43,627 bases of DNA from Candidatus Magasanikiibacteriota bacterium (GCA_017991415.1 JAGOQR010000002.1:161109-204735); one strand, 5' to 3'. Positions 4,916 to 13,267 are shown, numbered from the stretch's first letter. Numbers and translations are program-made. The notes: generated by a model not told the origin, from the sequence alone.

Positions 4916-6577
4916 ATGCTACAAATTATTTTTTCTTTTTTAGCAGGAATACTTACCATTGGCGCACCCTGCATCTTGCCAATGCTCCCTATTATTTTGG
5001 GAGTATCGGTTGGCCATACCAGTAAAACCAGACCGCTATTTATCACGTTAGGTTTTATCACGTCCTTTTCTTTGGCTGGTCTTACCTTGTCATACATCGT
5101 GCAGAGCTTCATGATTCCACCCGATTTTCTACGCACTGTGGCGGTAGTTGGTTTGGGAATTTTTGGCATACTAATGTTATTTCCAAAAATTTTTGAATTG
5201 TTGGCTCAACGATTATCTGGGGTTTTCACACAAGCCCAGCAAATTGGACAAAAAGCAGGTAACAAAAACATTGGCGGTTTTGTACTTGGCATAATTCTTG
5301 GACTTATTTGGACTCCGTGCGCCGGACCGATACTTGGCAGCATCCTTACTCTTATTGCAACCCAAGCAGCTGGCCAGGCTGTACCGCTCCTTCTTGCATA
5401 TTCAGCAGGAGCAGGCATACCTATGCTACTCATATCATATGGCGGCCAAACTATTACCACTAAGGTTCGCGTATTAGCCAACTATACAAATACCATACAA
5501 AAAATATTCGGTGGCGTAATTCTCCTCCTTGCAATCGCCATGTATTTTCAATACGATTTAAAAATCCAAGCTAAAATTTTGGACTACTATAGCTTTCCAA
5601 CTCTCGAAGAAAAACTTTTAAAACCAAAACTAAATAACCAGTCAAAATTAGATGCTGTAACAAACAAAGCAACAGCATATAACAGCTTACCCAATTATGG
5701 CAGTGCCCCAGATTTTAAAAATATTGCTGCCTGGGTAAACACCGACAAACCACTCACCATGGATAATTTAAAAGACAAAGTTGTGTTAATAGATTTTTGG
5801 ACGTACTCTTGTATTAATTGTATCCGTACACTACCATATATCACTTCATGGTACGAAAAATATAAAGACCAGGGTTTTGTGGTTATCGGTGTTCACACAC
5901 CCGAATTTGAATTTGAAAAAGTATTAGACAATGTAAAAACAGCCACCAAAAGATACAGCATCAATTATCCGGTAGCACTCGATAACAACTTTGGCACTTG
6001 GAACAACTATAACAATCATTATTGGCCAGCCCACTACCTTATAGACAAAGCGGGTAATATTCGCTACTATCATTTTGGCGAAGGCAAGTACGAAGAAACA
6101 GAAGCAGCGATTGCTCAGCTACTAGGCGCAGATGGCCCGACAACTACCAAGCAAGCGGATGAAGACAATAAAAAAATTGGCACCCCAGAAATTTACTTTG
6201 GCACAGACCGATTAGAATACCTATCATCTGCACAATCCCCTTCGCAATCTGGCACAGGCTTTAAACTCCCTACCACACTTGAAAAAAACCATTTTGCTCT
6301 GCAAGGTAACTGGCAATTCTCTTCCGACCACATTACGTTATTGCAAAATAATGGTACTATAAAAATGAATTTCTTTGCAGGTAAAATTCATATGGTAACC
6401 AAAGCAAACAAACCAACTTCTGTTCAAATTACGGTAGATGGCCACAAACAAAATCCTGTTCTCATTTCATCTTCTGATCTATATACCTTATTTGATTCGG
6501 AAGATTATGCACAGCACGAAATTACTATCGAAATTCCCGAAGCAGGATTGGAAGTTTATACATTTACATTCGGATAA
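4916..6577 (+). CDS. dipZ: DipZ-like thiol-disulfide transporter (CcdA-TlpA fusion)
   Basis: A 553-residue fusion. Residues 1-215 are a six-helix CcdA/DsbD membrane domain with its two reactive cysteines in APC (Cys19) and TPC (Cys135). Residues 260-405 are a TlpA/thioredoxin domain with WTYSCINC (Cys299, Cys302) and the GVHTPEFEFE segment typical of DipZ. Residues 410-553 form a beta-rich C-terminal domain found in DipZ proteins, related to carbohydrate-binding modules. The membrane part moves electrons from cytoplasmic thioredoxin to extracytoplasmic targets. With the thioredoxin gene upstream it forms a complete reductive pathway. The family is best known from mycobacteria, so it is of note in a reduced CPR-type genome. 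It is of full length and has no frameshift. Confidence 0.88.
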   Translation: MLQIIFSFLAGILTIGAPCILPMLPIILGVSVGHTSKTRPLFITLGFITSFSLAGLTLSYIVQSFMIPPDFLRTVAVVGLGIFGILMLFPKIFELLAQRLSGVFTQAQQIGQKAGNKNIGGFVLGIILGLIWTPCAGPILGSILTLIATQAAGQAVPLLLAYSAGAGIPMLLISYGGQTITTKVRVLANYTNTIQKIFGGVILLLAIAMYFQYDLKIQAKILDYYSFPTLEEKLLKPKLNNQSKLDAVTNKATAYNSLPNYGSAPDFKNIAAWVNTDKPLTMDNLKDKVVLIDFWTYSCINCIRTLPYITSWYEKYKDQGFVVIGVHTPEFEFEKVLDNVKTATKRYSINYPVALDNNFGTWNNYNNHYWPAHYLIDKAGNIRYYHFGEGKYEETEAAIAQLLGADGPTTTKQADEDNKKIGTPEIYFGTDRLEYLSSAQSPSQSGTGFKLPTTLEKNHFALQGNWQFSSDHITLLQNNGTIKMNFFAGKIHMVTKANKPTSVQITVDGHKQNPVLISSSDLYTLFDSEDYAQHEITIEIPEAGLEVYTFTFG

Positions 6578-6586
6578 ACTATACTC

Positions 6587-6781
6587 ATGATACATAATCG
6601 CATAAAACTACTACGCGAAAGCAAAGGCATTACCCAAGAGGATTTTGCCAATGCCCTAAAAGTTTCTAGGCAAACAATTATTGCTATGGAAAAAGGAAAC
6701 TACGAACCGTCACTCGGTTTGGCTTTGAAAGTAGCCCGTTTTTTTGATATGCCTATAGAAAAAATTTTTAGCATAAGATAA
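6587..6781 (+). CDS. XRE-family transcription regulator
   Basis: A 64-residue one-domain helix-turn-helix protein of the Cro/CI type. The recognition part is ITQEDFANALKVSRQTI followed by MEKGNYEPSL, matching the small YozG-like regulators. It begins 9 nt after the DipZ stop and is followed 9 nt later by a small membrane protein gene; this regulator/DUF2178-type pair is a common bacterial arrangement. It may control its own operon, including the redox genes. No signal-sensing domain is present. Confidence 0.85.
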   Translation: MIHNRIKLLRESKGITQEDFANALKVSRQTIIAMEKGNYEPSLGLALKVARFFDMPIEKIFSIR

Positions 6782-6790
6782 TATACTCAT

Positions 6791-7162
6791 ATGCCTCACC
6801 GCAAAATTTTGACTTACTACACACTTCTTCTTGTTTTACTCTTGCTTACGGGCGGTTATTTGGTTTTCAAACCAATGGATGAAATGTCCATGCCAAATAT
6901 AATTTCTATTTGTACTGCATTGGTTTTATATTCAATTTTGATATCAATTACCGGTGAAACAAGGTGTGAGGATGAACGAGAGGTACTTCATAGAAATCTA
7001 TCCAACCGAGCAGCGCTTATTGCCGGAACATTTGTTATATCTGCCGGACTCATTTACCAGATGTTTGTTTCTCATACCGTAAATTGGTGGCTTTTGACCG
7101 TAATTATAGTAATAAATATAACAAAAATTTCTAGCCTTATTTTTTATCATTATAAAAAATAA
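6791..7162 (+). CDS. Small membrane protein, DUF2178-like
   Basis: A 123-residue protein with four predicted membrane helices (about residues 8-27, 36-53, 73-92 and 97-118) and a short cytoplasmic loop containing TRCEDEREVLHRNLSNRA, which resembles the DUF2178 signature (D-E-R). Function is unknown. In many genomes this family is coded next to a small XRE regulator, as here. It closes the operon started at 4164; no intrinsic terminator is evident between it and the convergent LRR gene. Confidence 0.65.
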   Translation: MPHRKILTYYTLLLVLLLLTGGYLVFKPMDEMSMPNIISICTALVLYSILISITGETRCEDEREVLHRNLSNRAALIAGTFVISAGLIYQMFVSHTVNWWLLTVIIVINITKISSLIFYHYKK

Positions 7163-7210
7163 AATAATACCAGCCTTACAGCCAGTACATTCACTCCTAC
7201 AAACAAAGAC

Positions 7211-7684
7211 CTAATCTACAATAATCTCGGTTGTTTTTGGCAATTTATTTTTTATATATTCTAAATCTTTTTGGGAATACTTGTTTCCTTTAAGATTGAA
7301 GATTTTTAATTTTTGCAAATTACCCAATTCATACGGCAAACCAGTGAGCTGGTTGTTGGAAACATCTAAAACTTCTAAGTTTGAAAGTTGTCCAATTTCT
7401 GCAGGCAAACCTGTCATTTGATTATTGCTGCTATTTAAGATTTTCAACTTAGCCAGATTTCTTATTTCTGCCGGCAAAGCACCGGAAATATTATTATTGG
7501 ATAAATTTAATTCTACGATTTGATTGTTTTTAAAAAAATCAGCTTCAACTTTAGACAGGTTTTTATTACTCAAATCAACCACCGTTTGATCTGAGGAATA
7601 TGCCGACTGGTTGGTTGAAATATTTTGCACACAACCAGCGCCAGCAAGTACAATAATTGATAATAAAAGAAATATTTTTTTCAT
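7211..7684 (-). CDS. Leucine-rich-repeat lipoprotein
   Basis: A 157-residue lipoprotein: MKKIFLLLS signal, lipobox LAGAGC (Cys18), a short polar linker, then about four LRR units of 23 residues with the core L-x-x-L-x-x-x-N-N (LNLSNNNISG, LNSSNNQMTG, LDVSNNQLTG, FNLKGNKYS). The repeats end in a capping segment SQKDLEYIKNKLP. LRR surface proteins bind other proteins; for a CPR cell, contact with a host cell is a possible use, but nothing here proves it. A TTGACA/TATACT promoter lies so close that the mRNA would have almost no leader. Confidence 0.85.
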   Translation of the reverse strand: MKKIFLLLSIIVLAGAGCVQNISTNQSAYSSDQTVVDLSNKNLSKVEADFFKNNQIVELNLSNNNISGALPAEIRNLAKLKILNSSNNQMTGLPAEIGQLSNLEVLDVSNNQLTGLPYELGNLQKLKIFNLKGNKYSQKDLEYIKNKLPKTTEIIVD

Positions 7685-7693
7685 ATAGTTAGT

Positions 7694-7721
7694 AGTATAG
7701 ACCTATTATTAGCTTTGTCAA
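7694..7721 (-). promoter_or_regulatory. Promoter of the LRR lipoprotein, near-leaderless
   Basis: On the minus strand: TTGACA (7716-7721), 16-nt spacer, TATACT (7694-7699). Only nine bases separate the -10 box from the ATG, so transcription should start about 2-3 nt before the start codon. Confidence 0.65.
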
Positions 7722-7763
7722 AGCTCTGTTGCTGGCAAACTTATTTTATTCTCTAACCTTAAA

Positions 7764-7796
7764 CGAAAACACCATCATTTGTGTGATGGCGTTTCG
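7764..7796 (-). terminator. Hairpin after the deoxyribosyltransferase-like gene
   Basis: On the minus strand CGAAACGCCATCA pairs with TGATGGTGTTTTCG (one bulge, one G-U), followed by TTTAAGG. It is about 65 nt beyond the stop codon of the gene at 7864. Confidence 0.55.
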
Positions 7797-7863
7797 AATT
7801 GCAGACCACTCCATTGACCGTCGGAACCTTTTGTTTGAGGAAATCATTTTTTGGCGTGTGAGA

Positions 7864-8229
7864 TTATGTGAGTTTATTTAAATGTTCCTGTAGTTTTTCT
7901 ATCATCTCTACCTCATTGTTATATTCAATAAAAGTATTACTCACATAATGTAGGGCATTGGAAATTTTACTACCTTTTTCATGAATGCAAATTATTGGAA
8001 TATTGAAGGCGTCTGCCCACCCTAGTTCAATTCCTTGGCCAGTCGATGGTAATGAACATTCGGCTATGACTGCCACGCATTCTTTAACTATGTCTTTGGT
8101 CAACTTTTCCTTTTCTGTTTCTTGCGGAAGGCGAAATTCATATTTACTATTGATAGTAGAATCTCGCAACGGCTTATAAAGTTTATTGCGAAAATCAAAA
8201 TCGCTTGAGTGGGTTACTAATATTTTCAT
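7864..8229 (-). CDS. Nucleoside 2-deoxyribosyltransferase-like protein
   Basis: A 121-residue soluble protein with a Rossmann-like fold typical of the nucleoside 2-deoxyribosyltransferase superfamily: an opening strand MKILVTHSSDFDFRNKLYKPL, a central strand CVAVIAECSLPSTGQGIELGWA with the Glu positioned as in the catalytic G-x-E motif, and a strand IPIICIHEKG. Family members cleave or exchange N-glycosidic bonds of nucleosides or nucleotides; short versions also act in nucleotide salvage or signal-nucleotide hydrolysis. The activity of this one is not fixed by the sequence. It is a single-gene unit with its own promoter placed so close that the mRNA would be leaderless. Confidence 0.65.
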   Translation of the reverse strand: MKILVTHSSDFDFRNKLYKPLRDSTINSKYEFRLPQETEKEKLTKDIVKECVAVIAECSLPSTGQGIELGWADAFNIPIICIHEKGSKISNALHYVSNTFIEYNNEVEMIEKLQEHLNKLT

Positions 8230-8235
8230 AGTTTT

Positions 8236-8264
8236 AAATTAGGATATAATAAGAATAACATCAA
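8236..8264 (-). promoter_or_regulatory. Promoter giving a leaderless transcript
   Basis: On the minus strand: TTGATG (8259-8264), 17-nt spacer, TAATTT (8236-8241). The ATG at 8229 lies 6 nt past the -10 box, where transcription would begin. Confidence 0.5.
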
Positions 8265-8289
8265 AATTGTTTATTTACAATCGTTAGTT

Positions 8290-8314
8290 ATGAGTTCGAT
8301 TCTCGTTGGGTCAC
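8290..8314 (+). pseudogene. tRNA 3' fragment (T-arm and acceptor strand)
   Basis: ATGAG-TTCGATT-CTCGT forms a proper T-arm, followed by a 7-nt acceptor strand TGGGTCA. No matching 5' acceptor (TGACCCA), D-arm or anticodon arm lies upstream. It looks like the remnant of a tRNA gene, such as an attachment-site scar left by an integrating element. Confidence 0.5.
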
Positions 8315-8387
8315 ATAAATATTTTGGCTAAAACATCAAGTATTAAAAATAGTCTAATCGAACCCAATATTTTTTCTTAATTAAAAC

Positions 8388-8414
8388 AAAAAAGAGACTT
8401 CGTTTTCATGAAAT
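8388..8414 (-). terminator. Terminator downstream of tRNA-Glu
   Basis: On the minus strand GA-x-TTC pairs with GAA-x-TC across an 8-nt loop and is followed by a run of six T. Confidence 0.45.
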
Positions 8415-8420
8415 CCCTTT

Positions 8421-8495
8421 TGGTAGTCCCAACGGGAATTGAACCCGTATTTTCGCCTTGAAAGGGCAATGTCCTAACCATTAGACGATGAGACC
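8421..8495 (-). tRNA. tRNA-Glu (anticodon TTC)
   Basis: A full cloverleaf on the minus strand with acceptor GGTCTCA, D-arm GTCTAATGGTTAGGAC, anticodon loop CTTTCAA giving TTC, and T-arm ACGGG-TTCAATT-CCCGT. The 3' CCA is encoded. It has its own promoter at 8538-8566 and a terminator-like hairpin downstream. Confidence 0.95.
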
Positions 8496-8537
8496 AAATT
8501 GGTTATTTTGCACGATGCAAATGCTAATTGTTAAAAT

Positions 8538-8566
8538 AGTCTACTATATTTTAAGGCGAAAGTCAA
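8538..8566 (-). promoter_or_regulatory. Promoter of tRNA-Glu
   Basis: On the minus strand: TTGACT (8561-8566), 17-nt spacer, TAGACT (8538-8543), giving a short leader before the tRNA. Confidence 0.65.
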
Positions 8567-8603
8567 CTACCTTCTAGAGTAATAAATGAGCCTAAAAGCT
8601 ACC

Positions 8604-8632
8604 TTGACTTTGGGAGCTAATTTTAGTATCAT
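8604..8632 (+). promoter_or_regulatory. Promoter of the tRNA-Met/tsaD transcript
   Basis: TTGACT (8604-8609), 17-nt spacer, TATCAT (8627-8632). The predicted start near 8640 precedes tRNA-Met by about 16 nt. Confidence 0.65.
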
Positions 8633-8655
8633 TATCACTAATTGCCTCCTAAAAT

Positions 8656-8729
8656 GTCAGGGTAGCTCAGATGGTTAGAGCACGGGATTCATAACCCCGA
8701 GGTCGAGAGTTCGATTCTCTCCTCTGACA
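8656..8729 (+). tRNA. tRNA with anticodon CAT (elongator Met type)
   Basis: Acceptor GTCAGGG pairs with the 3' strand CTCTGAC including a G1-C72 pair, which excludes an initiator tRNA (that needs an unpaired 1-72). The D-arm GCTCAGATGGTTAGAGC, anticodon loop TTCATAA (CAT, A37) and T-arm GAGAG-TTCGATT-CTCTC are intact. CCA is not encoded. It could be elongator Met or the Ile tRNA whose CAT is lysidine-modified; the body fits Met better. It ends three bases before the tsaD start codon. Confidence 0.92.
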
Positions 8730-8732
8730 CGT

Positions 8733-9755
8733 ATGTTAATCCTCGGTATTGAATCATCTTGTGATGACACGTCTATCGCCTTGCTCGACTGTTCCGACAA
8801 AGGCCATTTTGTTTTATCCGAAAAAACTGCTTCTCAAATTGATGTGCACAAAAAATATGGCGGCGTAGTACCAGAAATTGCTGGCCGTATGCATGCCGAA
8901 AAAATAGTGCCGCTTATTGAGGCTGTGCTCGAGAACCAACCAAAACCAGATGTCATAGCAGCCACTTCTGGCCCAGGACTTATCACCGGACTTTTGGTAG
9001 GAACCGAAGCTGCCCGCACACTTTCGTATGTATCTGGCATACCTCTCATTGCAACCAATCACATAGAAGGACATATTTACTCCACTCAAATTAATACTAA
9101 CCAGCACAACAACCCACACATACAATTTCCCGCTCTCTGCCTCATTGTTAGTGGCGGTCACACCGAACTTATTTTAATGAAAGACCATGGCACATACCAA
9201 TTGCTGGGCGCAACCAAAGATGATGCTGCAGGAGAATGTTTTGATAAAGGTGCAAAATTAATTGATCTTCCCTACCCTGGTGGCCCACAGATTTCTAAAT
9301 TGGCACTCAGTGGCAACACCAAAGCTATTCACTTTCCTCGACCAATGCTTGATAGTAGTGATTACAATTTTAGTTTTTCTGGACTAAAAACATCTGCGCT
9401 ATATTGGTTGCGTGATAATAAAAATGAATCATTTAATAGCAATGATTTTTGCGCCAGTTTTGAACAAGCTATCATCGATGTTCTGGTAACAAAAACGATG
9501 GCTGCAGCTGCAGAATACAAACCTAATACTATTATTCTTGGTGGTGGTGTAAGCGCAAATAAAAAACTTCGGGAAACTTTGCAAGAAGAGATAGGCAAAC
9601 AATTCCCTCATACCAGTTTTCAAATTCCAGAACTCAAATATGCCATGGATAACGGTGCCATGATTGCTGTCGCTGGATATTACCACGCTCTTAAAAAAGA
9701 TTTTACTTCTTGGGACAACATAAAAGCTAATCCTAACTGGAGGCTGGCCAAATAA
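8733..9755 (+). CDS. tsaD: tRNA threonylcarbamoyladenosine transferase TsaD
   Basis: A 340-residue TsaD/Kae1 protein of full length. It shows the ASKHA start LGIESSCDDTS, the metal-binding H-x3-H in MHAEK and HIEGH regions, the SGGHTEL phosphate loop and the C-terminal MDNGAMIA metal site. The enzyme, with TsaB and TsaE, transfers threonylcarbamoyl to A37 of tRNAs reading ANN codons. The start codon is only 3 nt past tRNA-Met, itself likely a substrate because it reads AUG and has A37. There is no room for a ribosome-binding site outside the tRNA, so translation presumably starts on a processed, almost leaderless RNA. Its stop codon lies one base from the convergent dnaE stop. Confidence 0.96.
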   Translation: MLILGIESSCDDTSIALLDCSDKGHFVLSEKTASQIDVHKKYGGVVPEIAGRMHAEKIVPLIEAVLENQPKPDVIAATSGPGLITGLLVGTEAARTLSYVSGIPLIATNHIEGHIYSTQINTNQHNNPHIQFPALCLIVSGGHTELILMKDHGTYQLLGATKDDAAGECFDKGAKLIDLPYPGGPQISKLALSGNTKAIHFPRPMLDSSDYNFSFSGLKTSALYWLRDNKNESFNSNDFCASFEQAIIDVLVTKTMAAAAEYKPNTIILGGGVSANKKLRETLQEEIGKQFPHTSFQIPELKYAMDNGAMIAVAGYYHALKKDFTSWDNIKANPNWRLAK

Positions 9756-9756
9756 A

Positions 9757-12700
9757 TTATACAAGCATAGCTGCAATTTCTTTTTGCAGTTCTTCGCTCG
9801 TATCATCCACTGTAAAAGAAGTTTTTATAGTTTTATCTCCAACTCGCAACACAACAGGTGTACTACCTGCAAATTTACTTAGGATGGTTTTTATTGCATC
9901 ACCTTTAGATTTTAATTGCTCAGCGGTAACCCTAATTTCAAACGGATGCACCATAGCTGGAGCAGGCTTACTTTCAACACTTTTCCCCATAGACATTTGT
10001 TTGGCAAGTGTATACACATTTTCTGGAGTTAACACATACGCTTTTTCTACAAACAATTTGTCATCCCCTTCTTCTTCGGAGGTTTTACCAATCACGCAAA
10101 CTGGACGACCTTCTACCCAAATATCTTTGGTGGTTTCGTAAGTTTTTGGAAAAACTAACAATTCCAAACTACTGGTTGTATCGAGTAGTTTGGCAAACAT
10201 CATAGCCTTGCCACTACGGGTGATTTTTTTCTTTGTGGAATCAAGTACACCACCTACTACTACCCACTGATTTCTGGCCTGACCAGATAAATCCTTGAGG
10301 GGCACAAGCGCATCTTTCATTATCTCTTGATAGCGGCTAAACGGGTGAGAAGTAACATACAGCCCCAACAATTCTTTTTCCCAAGATAATTTTTCTGCTT
10401 CAGTAGCGTCTGGCTTATCTGCCAACTTGAGCTTGGAAGACATGTCGATGGTCGTACCAGAAAACAATGAATGTTGTGTGACCAAACTATGTTCGCGAGT
10501 CTGCTTAACAAAAGACAAAATATTTTCGATATTGCCATGTAAAAATCCTCGATCATGACCAAAGCCATCCAAAGCACCACATTTAATTAAACTTTCTAAT
10601 GACTTTTTATTTAGATCTTTATCTTTGACGCGAGTTAATAAATCTTGCAGATCCTTAAACCTACCATTTTCTTTTCGTTCGCGATAAATAGCTTCGGCGA
10701 TATTTTCTCCCAAATTCTTGATACCGTTTAAACCAAAACGAATATGAGCTGGCTCACCATCTTTGGCAGGAATCATGGCAAAATTTTTAAAACTTTCATT
10801 TATGTCTGGAGGCAATACTTTTACCCCCATTCGCTCACACTCATAAATAACTTCGGGCACTTTATCGATATCACCACTTTCTGCTATCAAAATAGCAGTC
10901 ATGTACTGCACCGGAAAATTAGCCTTGAGGTAAGCTGTTTGATATGCCACAACTGCGTAACTGGCCGCATGCGCTTTATTAAAACCATAGGCAGCAAACG
11001 GCTCGATGCGCTCCCACAATTTATTTATTTTTTCTGATGATAACTTACCAAAATCTTTTGCACCTTTGTAAAACTTTTCTTTTTGCTTTGCCATTTCTTC
11101 TGGAATTTTTTTACCCATGGCTTTACGAAATTTATCTGCCTCTTCCCAGTTGTAGCCTGCCAAATTGATGGCGGTAAGTAATACGTCGTCTTGATACACA
11201 ATTAAACCCAAAGACTGATCCAAATATTCTTTCATGCGTGGATCTTCGTACTGAACAAGGTCGGCATTATTTTTTCTTTGGATATAGTCGGGAATAGAAT
11301 CCATTGGTCCAGGACGAAACAACGCCACCATCGCCATGATATCAAAAATAGAAGCCGGTCGTAATTCTTTTAAATACCTAGTCATACCAGAACTAGACAA
11401 CTGAAACACGCCCACCGTCTCACCACGCGCAAGCATCTCGTAGGTTTTTTTATCGTTCCATGGATACAAACTATATATATCAATTTTTTGATTGGTTGTG
11501 CGTTCAATAATTTCTACTGCATGCCCTAAAATAGAGAGGTTACGAATACCCAAAAAGTCCATCTTAAGCACACCTGCTGTTTCGACCGAATGCATCTCAT
11601 ATTGCGTAATTAATTTATCACCACCAGTTTCTAACTGAACGGGTGTAAAATCTGTAAGTGGTGTTGGTGAGATAACCACGCCCGCCGCATGGATAGATGT
11701 ATGACGAGCACAACCCTCCACTTTTCGAGCCAAGTCGAGCAGCCGCTTGGCATCGGGGTTTTTGTCATATAATTTTTTTAATTCTGGCTCTAAATCCAAT
11801 GCTTTATCTAAAGTCATCTGAAATCCTTGCGCCCCAAACGGAATGAGCTTGGCTACTTGATCACAAAAAGAATATGAATAGCCAAGCGCTCGGCCCACAT
11901 CACGAATCGCCCCTCTAGCCATCATCGTACCAAACGTAATAATCTGAGCTACCTTATCGGCACCGTATTTTTTGGTTACATAGGCAATCATCTCATCACG
12001 CCTGTCGTCGGCAAAATCACCATCAATATCGGGCGGACTCGGACGAAATGGATTCAAAAAACGTTCAAAAGGAAGTTTAAAATACAGCGGGTTATCCATC
12101 ACAATACCCATAGCAAAAGAAACAATGGATCCAGCTGCCGACCCACGAGTTGTAACCATAATACGATGCTCGCGAGCATAACGAATATAATCGGCCACAC
12201 TGAGGAAGTACGGTGAATATCCTTTTTTGGCAATAATATCTAATTCATAATCTGCACGTTTTTTTACTTCTTCGGTCATTGGTATTCGTTGCGGCAATTT
12301 TTCATACACCTGATCGCGCAAATATTCGTCAGCAGTTTTGCCTTTGGGGATATCAATATCTGGGAAATGCCATTTATTAAGCTCTATTTGCAGGTCTACC
12401 CTATCAGCAATTTTTACCGTATTAGTAATTGCCTCGGGCACATGTTTAAAACGATTTATAATATCTTTGGATGACGATAATGAATAATCCACGCCGTTCA
12501 TCGTCACTCGATTATCCTCATCTATTGTTCGCCCATCTCGAATACAAGTTAAAATATCTTGCGCTTCGGCATCTTGCGGACTGAGATAATGAGTATCGCG
12601 AGTAACTACTAGTGGAATGCCAGTATCTTTGGATAACTCTATAAGTTTTGTATTTAAATCCATCTGGCCTTCTAAGGCAGGCAAATCCATCATTTCTAAA

Positions 12701-13215
12701 TAAAAATTTTCTGCACCAAAAATATCTCTATACTCAAGCGCCACTTTTTTAGCTTGCTCATACCCATCTTCCTTGCGCAAAATCCACGGCACTTCACCAT
12801 CAAAACAGCCAGACAATGCCACGATACCTTCATGATATTTTCTCAGCAATTCTTTATCGAGCCGCGGCTTATTATTAAAACCTTCGAGATGCGCCAGCGA
12901 AGCAAGCTGCAATAAATTTTTATACCCCACAGAATTGAGCGCTAACAAAACAAGATGAAAAACTTTTTCATCTTTATTATTTTTATCCAAACGACTACCC
13001 GAAACTAGATATGTCTCAATACCAATGATTGGTTTTATGCCTTCTTTTTGACACGCCTCATAGAACTCAATGGCGCCATACATATTACCATGATCGGTAA
13101 GCGCCAAAGCCTTATACCCCAATTTTTTGGCATGACTAACTAGCTCATCAATTTTAGGAAGAGCATCTAAGAGCGAATAATGCGAATGAACATGGAGGTG
13201 AACAAAATCTGACAT
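9757..13215 (-). CDS. dnaE: DNA polymerase III alpha subunit
   Basis: A 1152-residue replicative polymerase of the DnaE type. The N-terminal PHP domain starts HVHSHYSLLDALPK. The palm carries the catalytic acidic motif PDIDGD near residue 399 and a later Asp in YQDDVL. The fingers and HhH region follow (PRIDE-like segments, KSLESLIKCGALDGF), then an OB-fold (WVVVGGVLDSTKK to LELLVF) and a C-terminal tail. PolC-type exonuclease insertion is absent. It synthesises the chromosome in the replisome. A TATACT -10 box sits only 6 nt before the ATG, so the mRNA is probably leaderless; the -35 region is poor. Confidence 0.97.
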   Translation of the reverse strand: MSDFVHLHVHSHYSLLDALPKIDELVSHAKKLGYKALALTDHGNMYGAIEFYEACQKEGIKPIIGIETYLVSGSRLDKNNKDEKVFHLVLLALNSVGYKNLLQLASLAHLEGFNNKPRLDKELLRKYHEGIVALSGCFDGEVPWILRKEDGYEQAKKVALEYRDIFGAENFYLEMMDLPALEGQMDLNTKLIELSKDTGIPLVVTRDTHYLSPQDAEAQDILTCIRDGRTIDEDNRVTMNGVDYSLSSSKDIINRFKHVPEAITNTVKIADRVDLQIELNKWHFPDIDIPKGKTADEYLRDQVYEKLPQRIPMTEEVKKRADYELDIIAKKGYSPYFLSVADYIRYAREHRIMVTTRGSAAGSIVSFAMGIVMDNPLYFKLPFERFLNPFRPSPPDIDGDFADDRRDEMIAYVTKKYGADKVAQIITFGTMMARGAIRDVGRALGYSYSFCDQVAKLIPFGAQGFQMTLDKALDLEPELKKLYDKNPDAKRLLDLARKVEGCARHTSIHAAGVVISPTPLTDFTPVQLETGGDKLITQYEMHSVETAGVLKMDFLGIRNLSILGHAVEIIERTTNQKIDIYSLYPWNDKKTYEMLARGETVGVFQLSSSGMTRYLKELRPASIFDIMAMVALFRPGPMDSIPDYIQRKNNADLVQYEDPRMKEYLDQSLGLIVYQDDVLLTAINLAGYNWEEADKFRKAMGKKIPEEMAKQKEKFYKGAKDFGKLSSEKINKLWERIEPFAAYGFNKAHAASYAVVAYQTAYLKANFPVQYMTAILIAESGDIDKVPEVIYECERMGVKVLPPDINESFKNFAMIPAKDGEPAHIRFGLNGIKNLGENIAEAIYRERKENGRFKDLQDLLTRVKDKDLNKKSLESLIKCGALDGFGHDRGFLHGNIENILSFVKQTREHSLVTQHSLFSGTTIDMSSKLKLADKPDATEAEKLSWEKELLGLYVTSHPFSRYQEIMKDALVPLKDLSGQARNQWVVVGGVLDSTKKKITRSGKAMMFAKLLDTTSSLELLVFPKTYETTKDIWVEGRPVCVIGKTSEEEGDDKLFVEKAYVLTPENVYTLAKQMSMGKSVESKPAPAMVHPFEIRVTAEQLKSKGDAIKTILSKFAGSTPVVLRVGDKTIKTSFTVDDTSEELQKEIAAMLV

Positions 13216-13221
13216 ATATTA

Positions 13222-13227
13222 AGTATA
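13222..13227 (-). promoter_or_regulatory. Candidate -10 box of dnaE
   Basis: TATACT on the minus strand, six bases before the dnaE ATG; no good -35 box is present 17 nt upstream (CCTTTA). If used, transcription starts at the start codon. Confidence 0.4.
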
Positions 13228-13267
13228 GTTGTCTTATAGTACCTTAAAGGAAAAACAAAATCAACGA

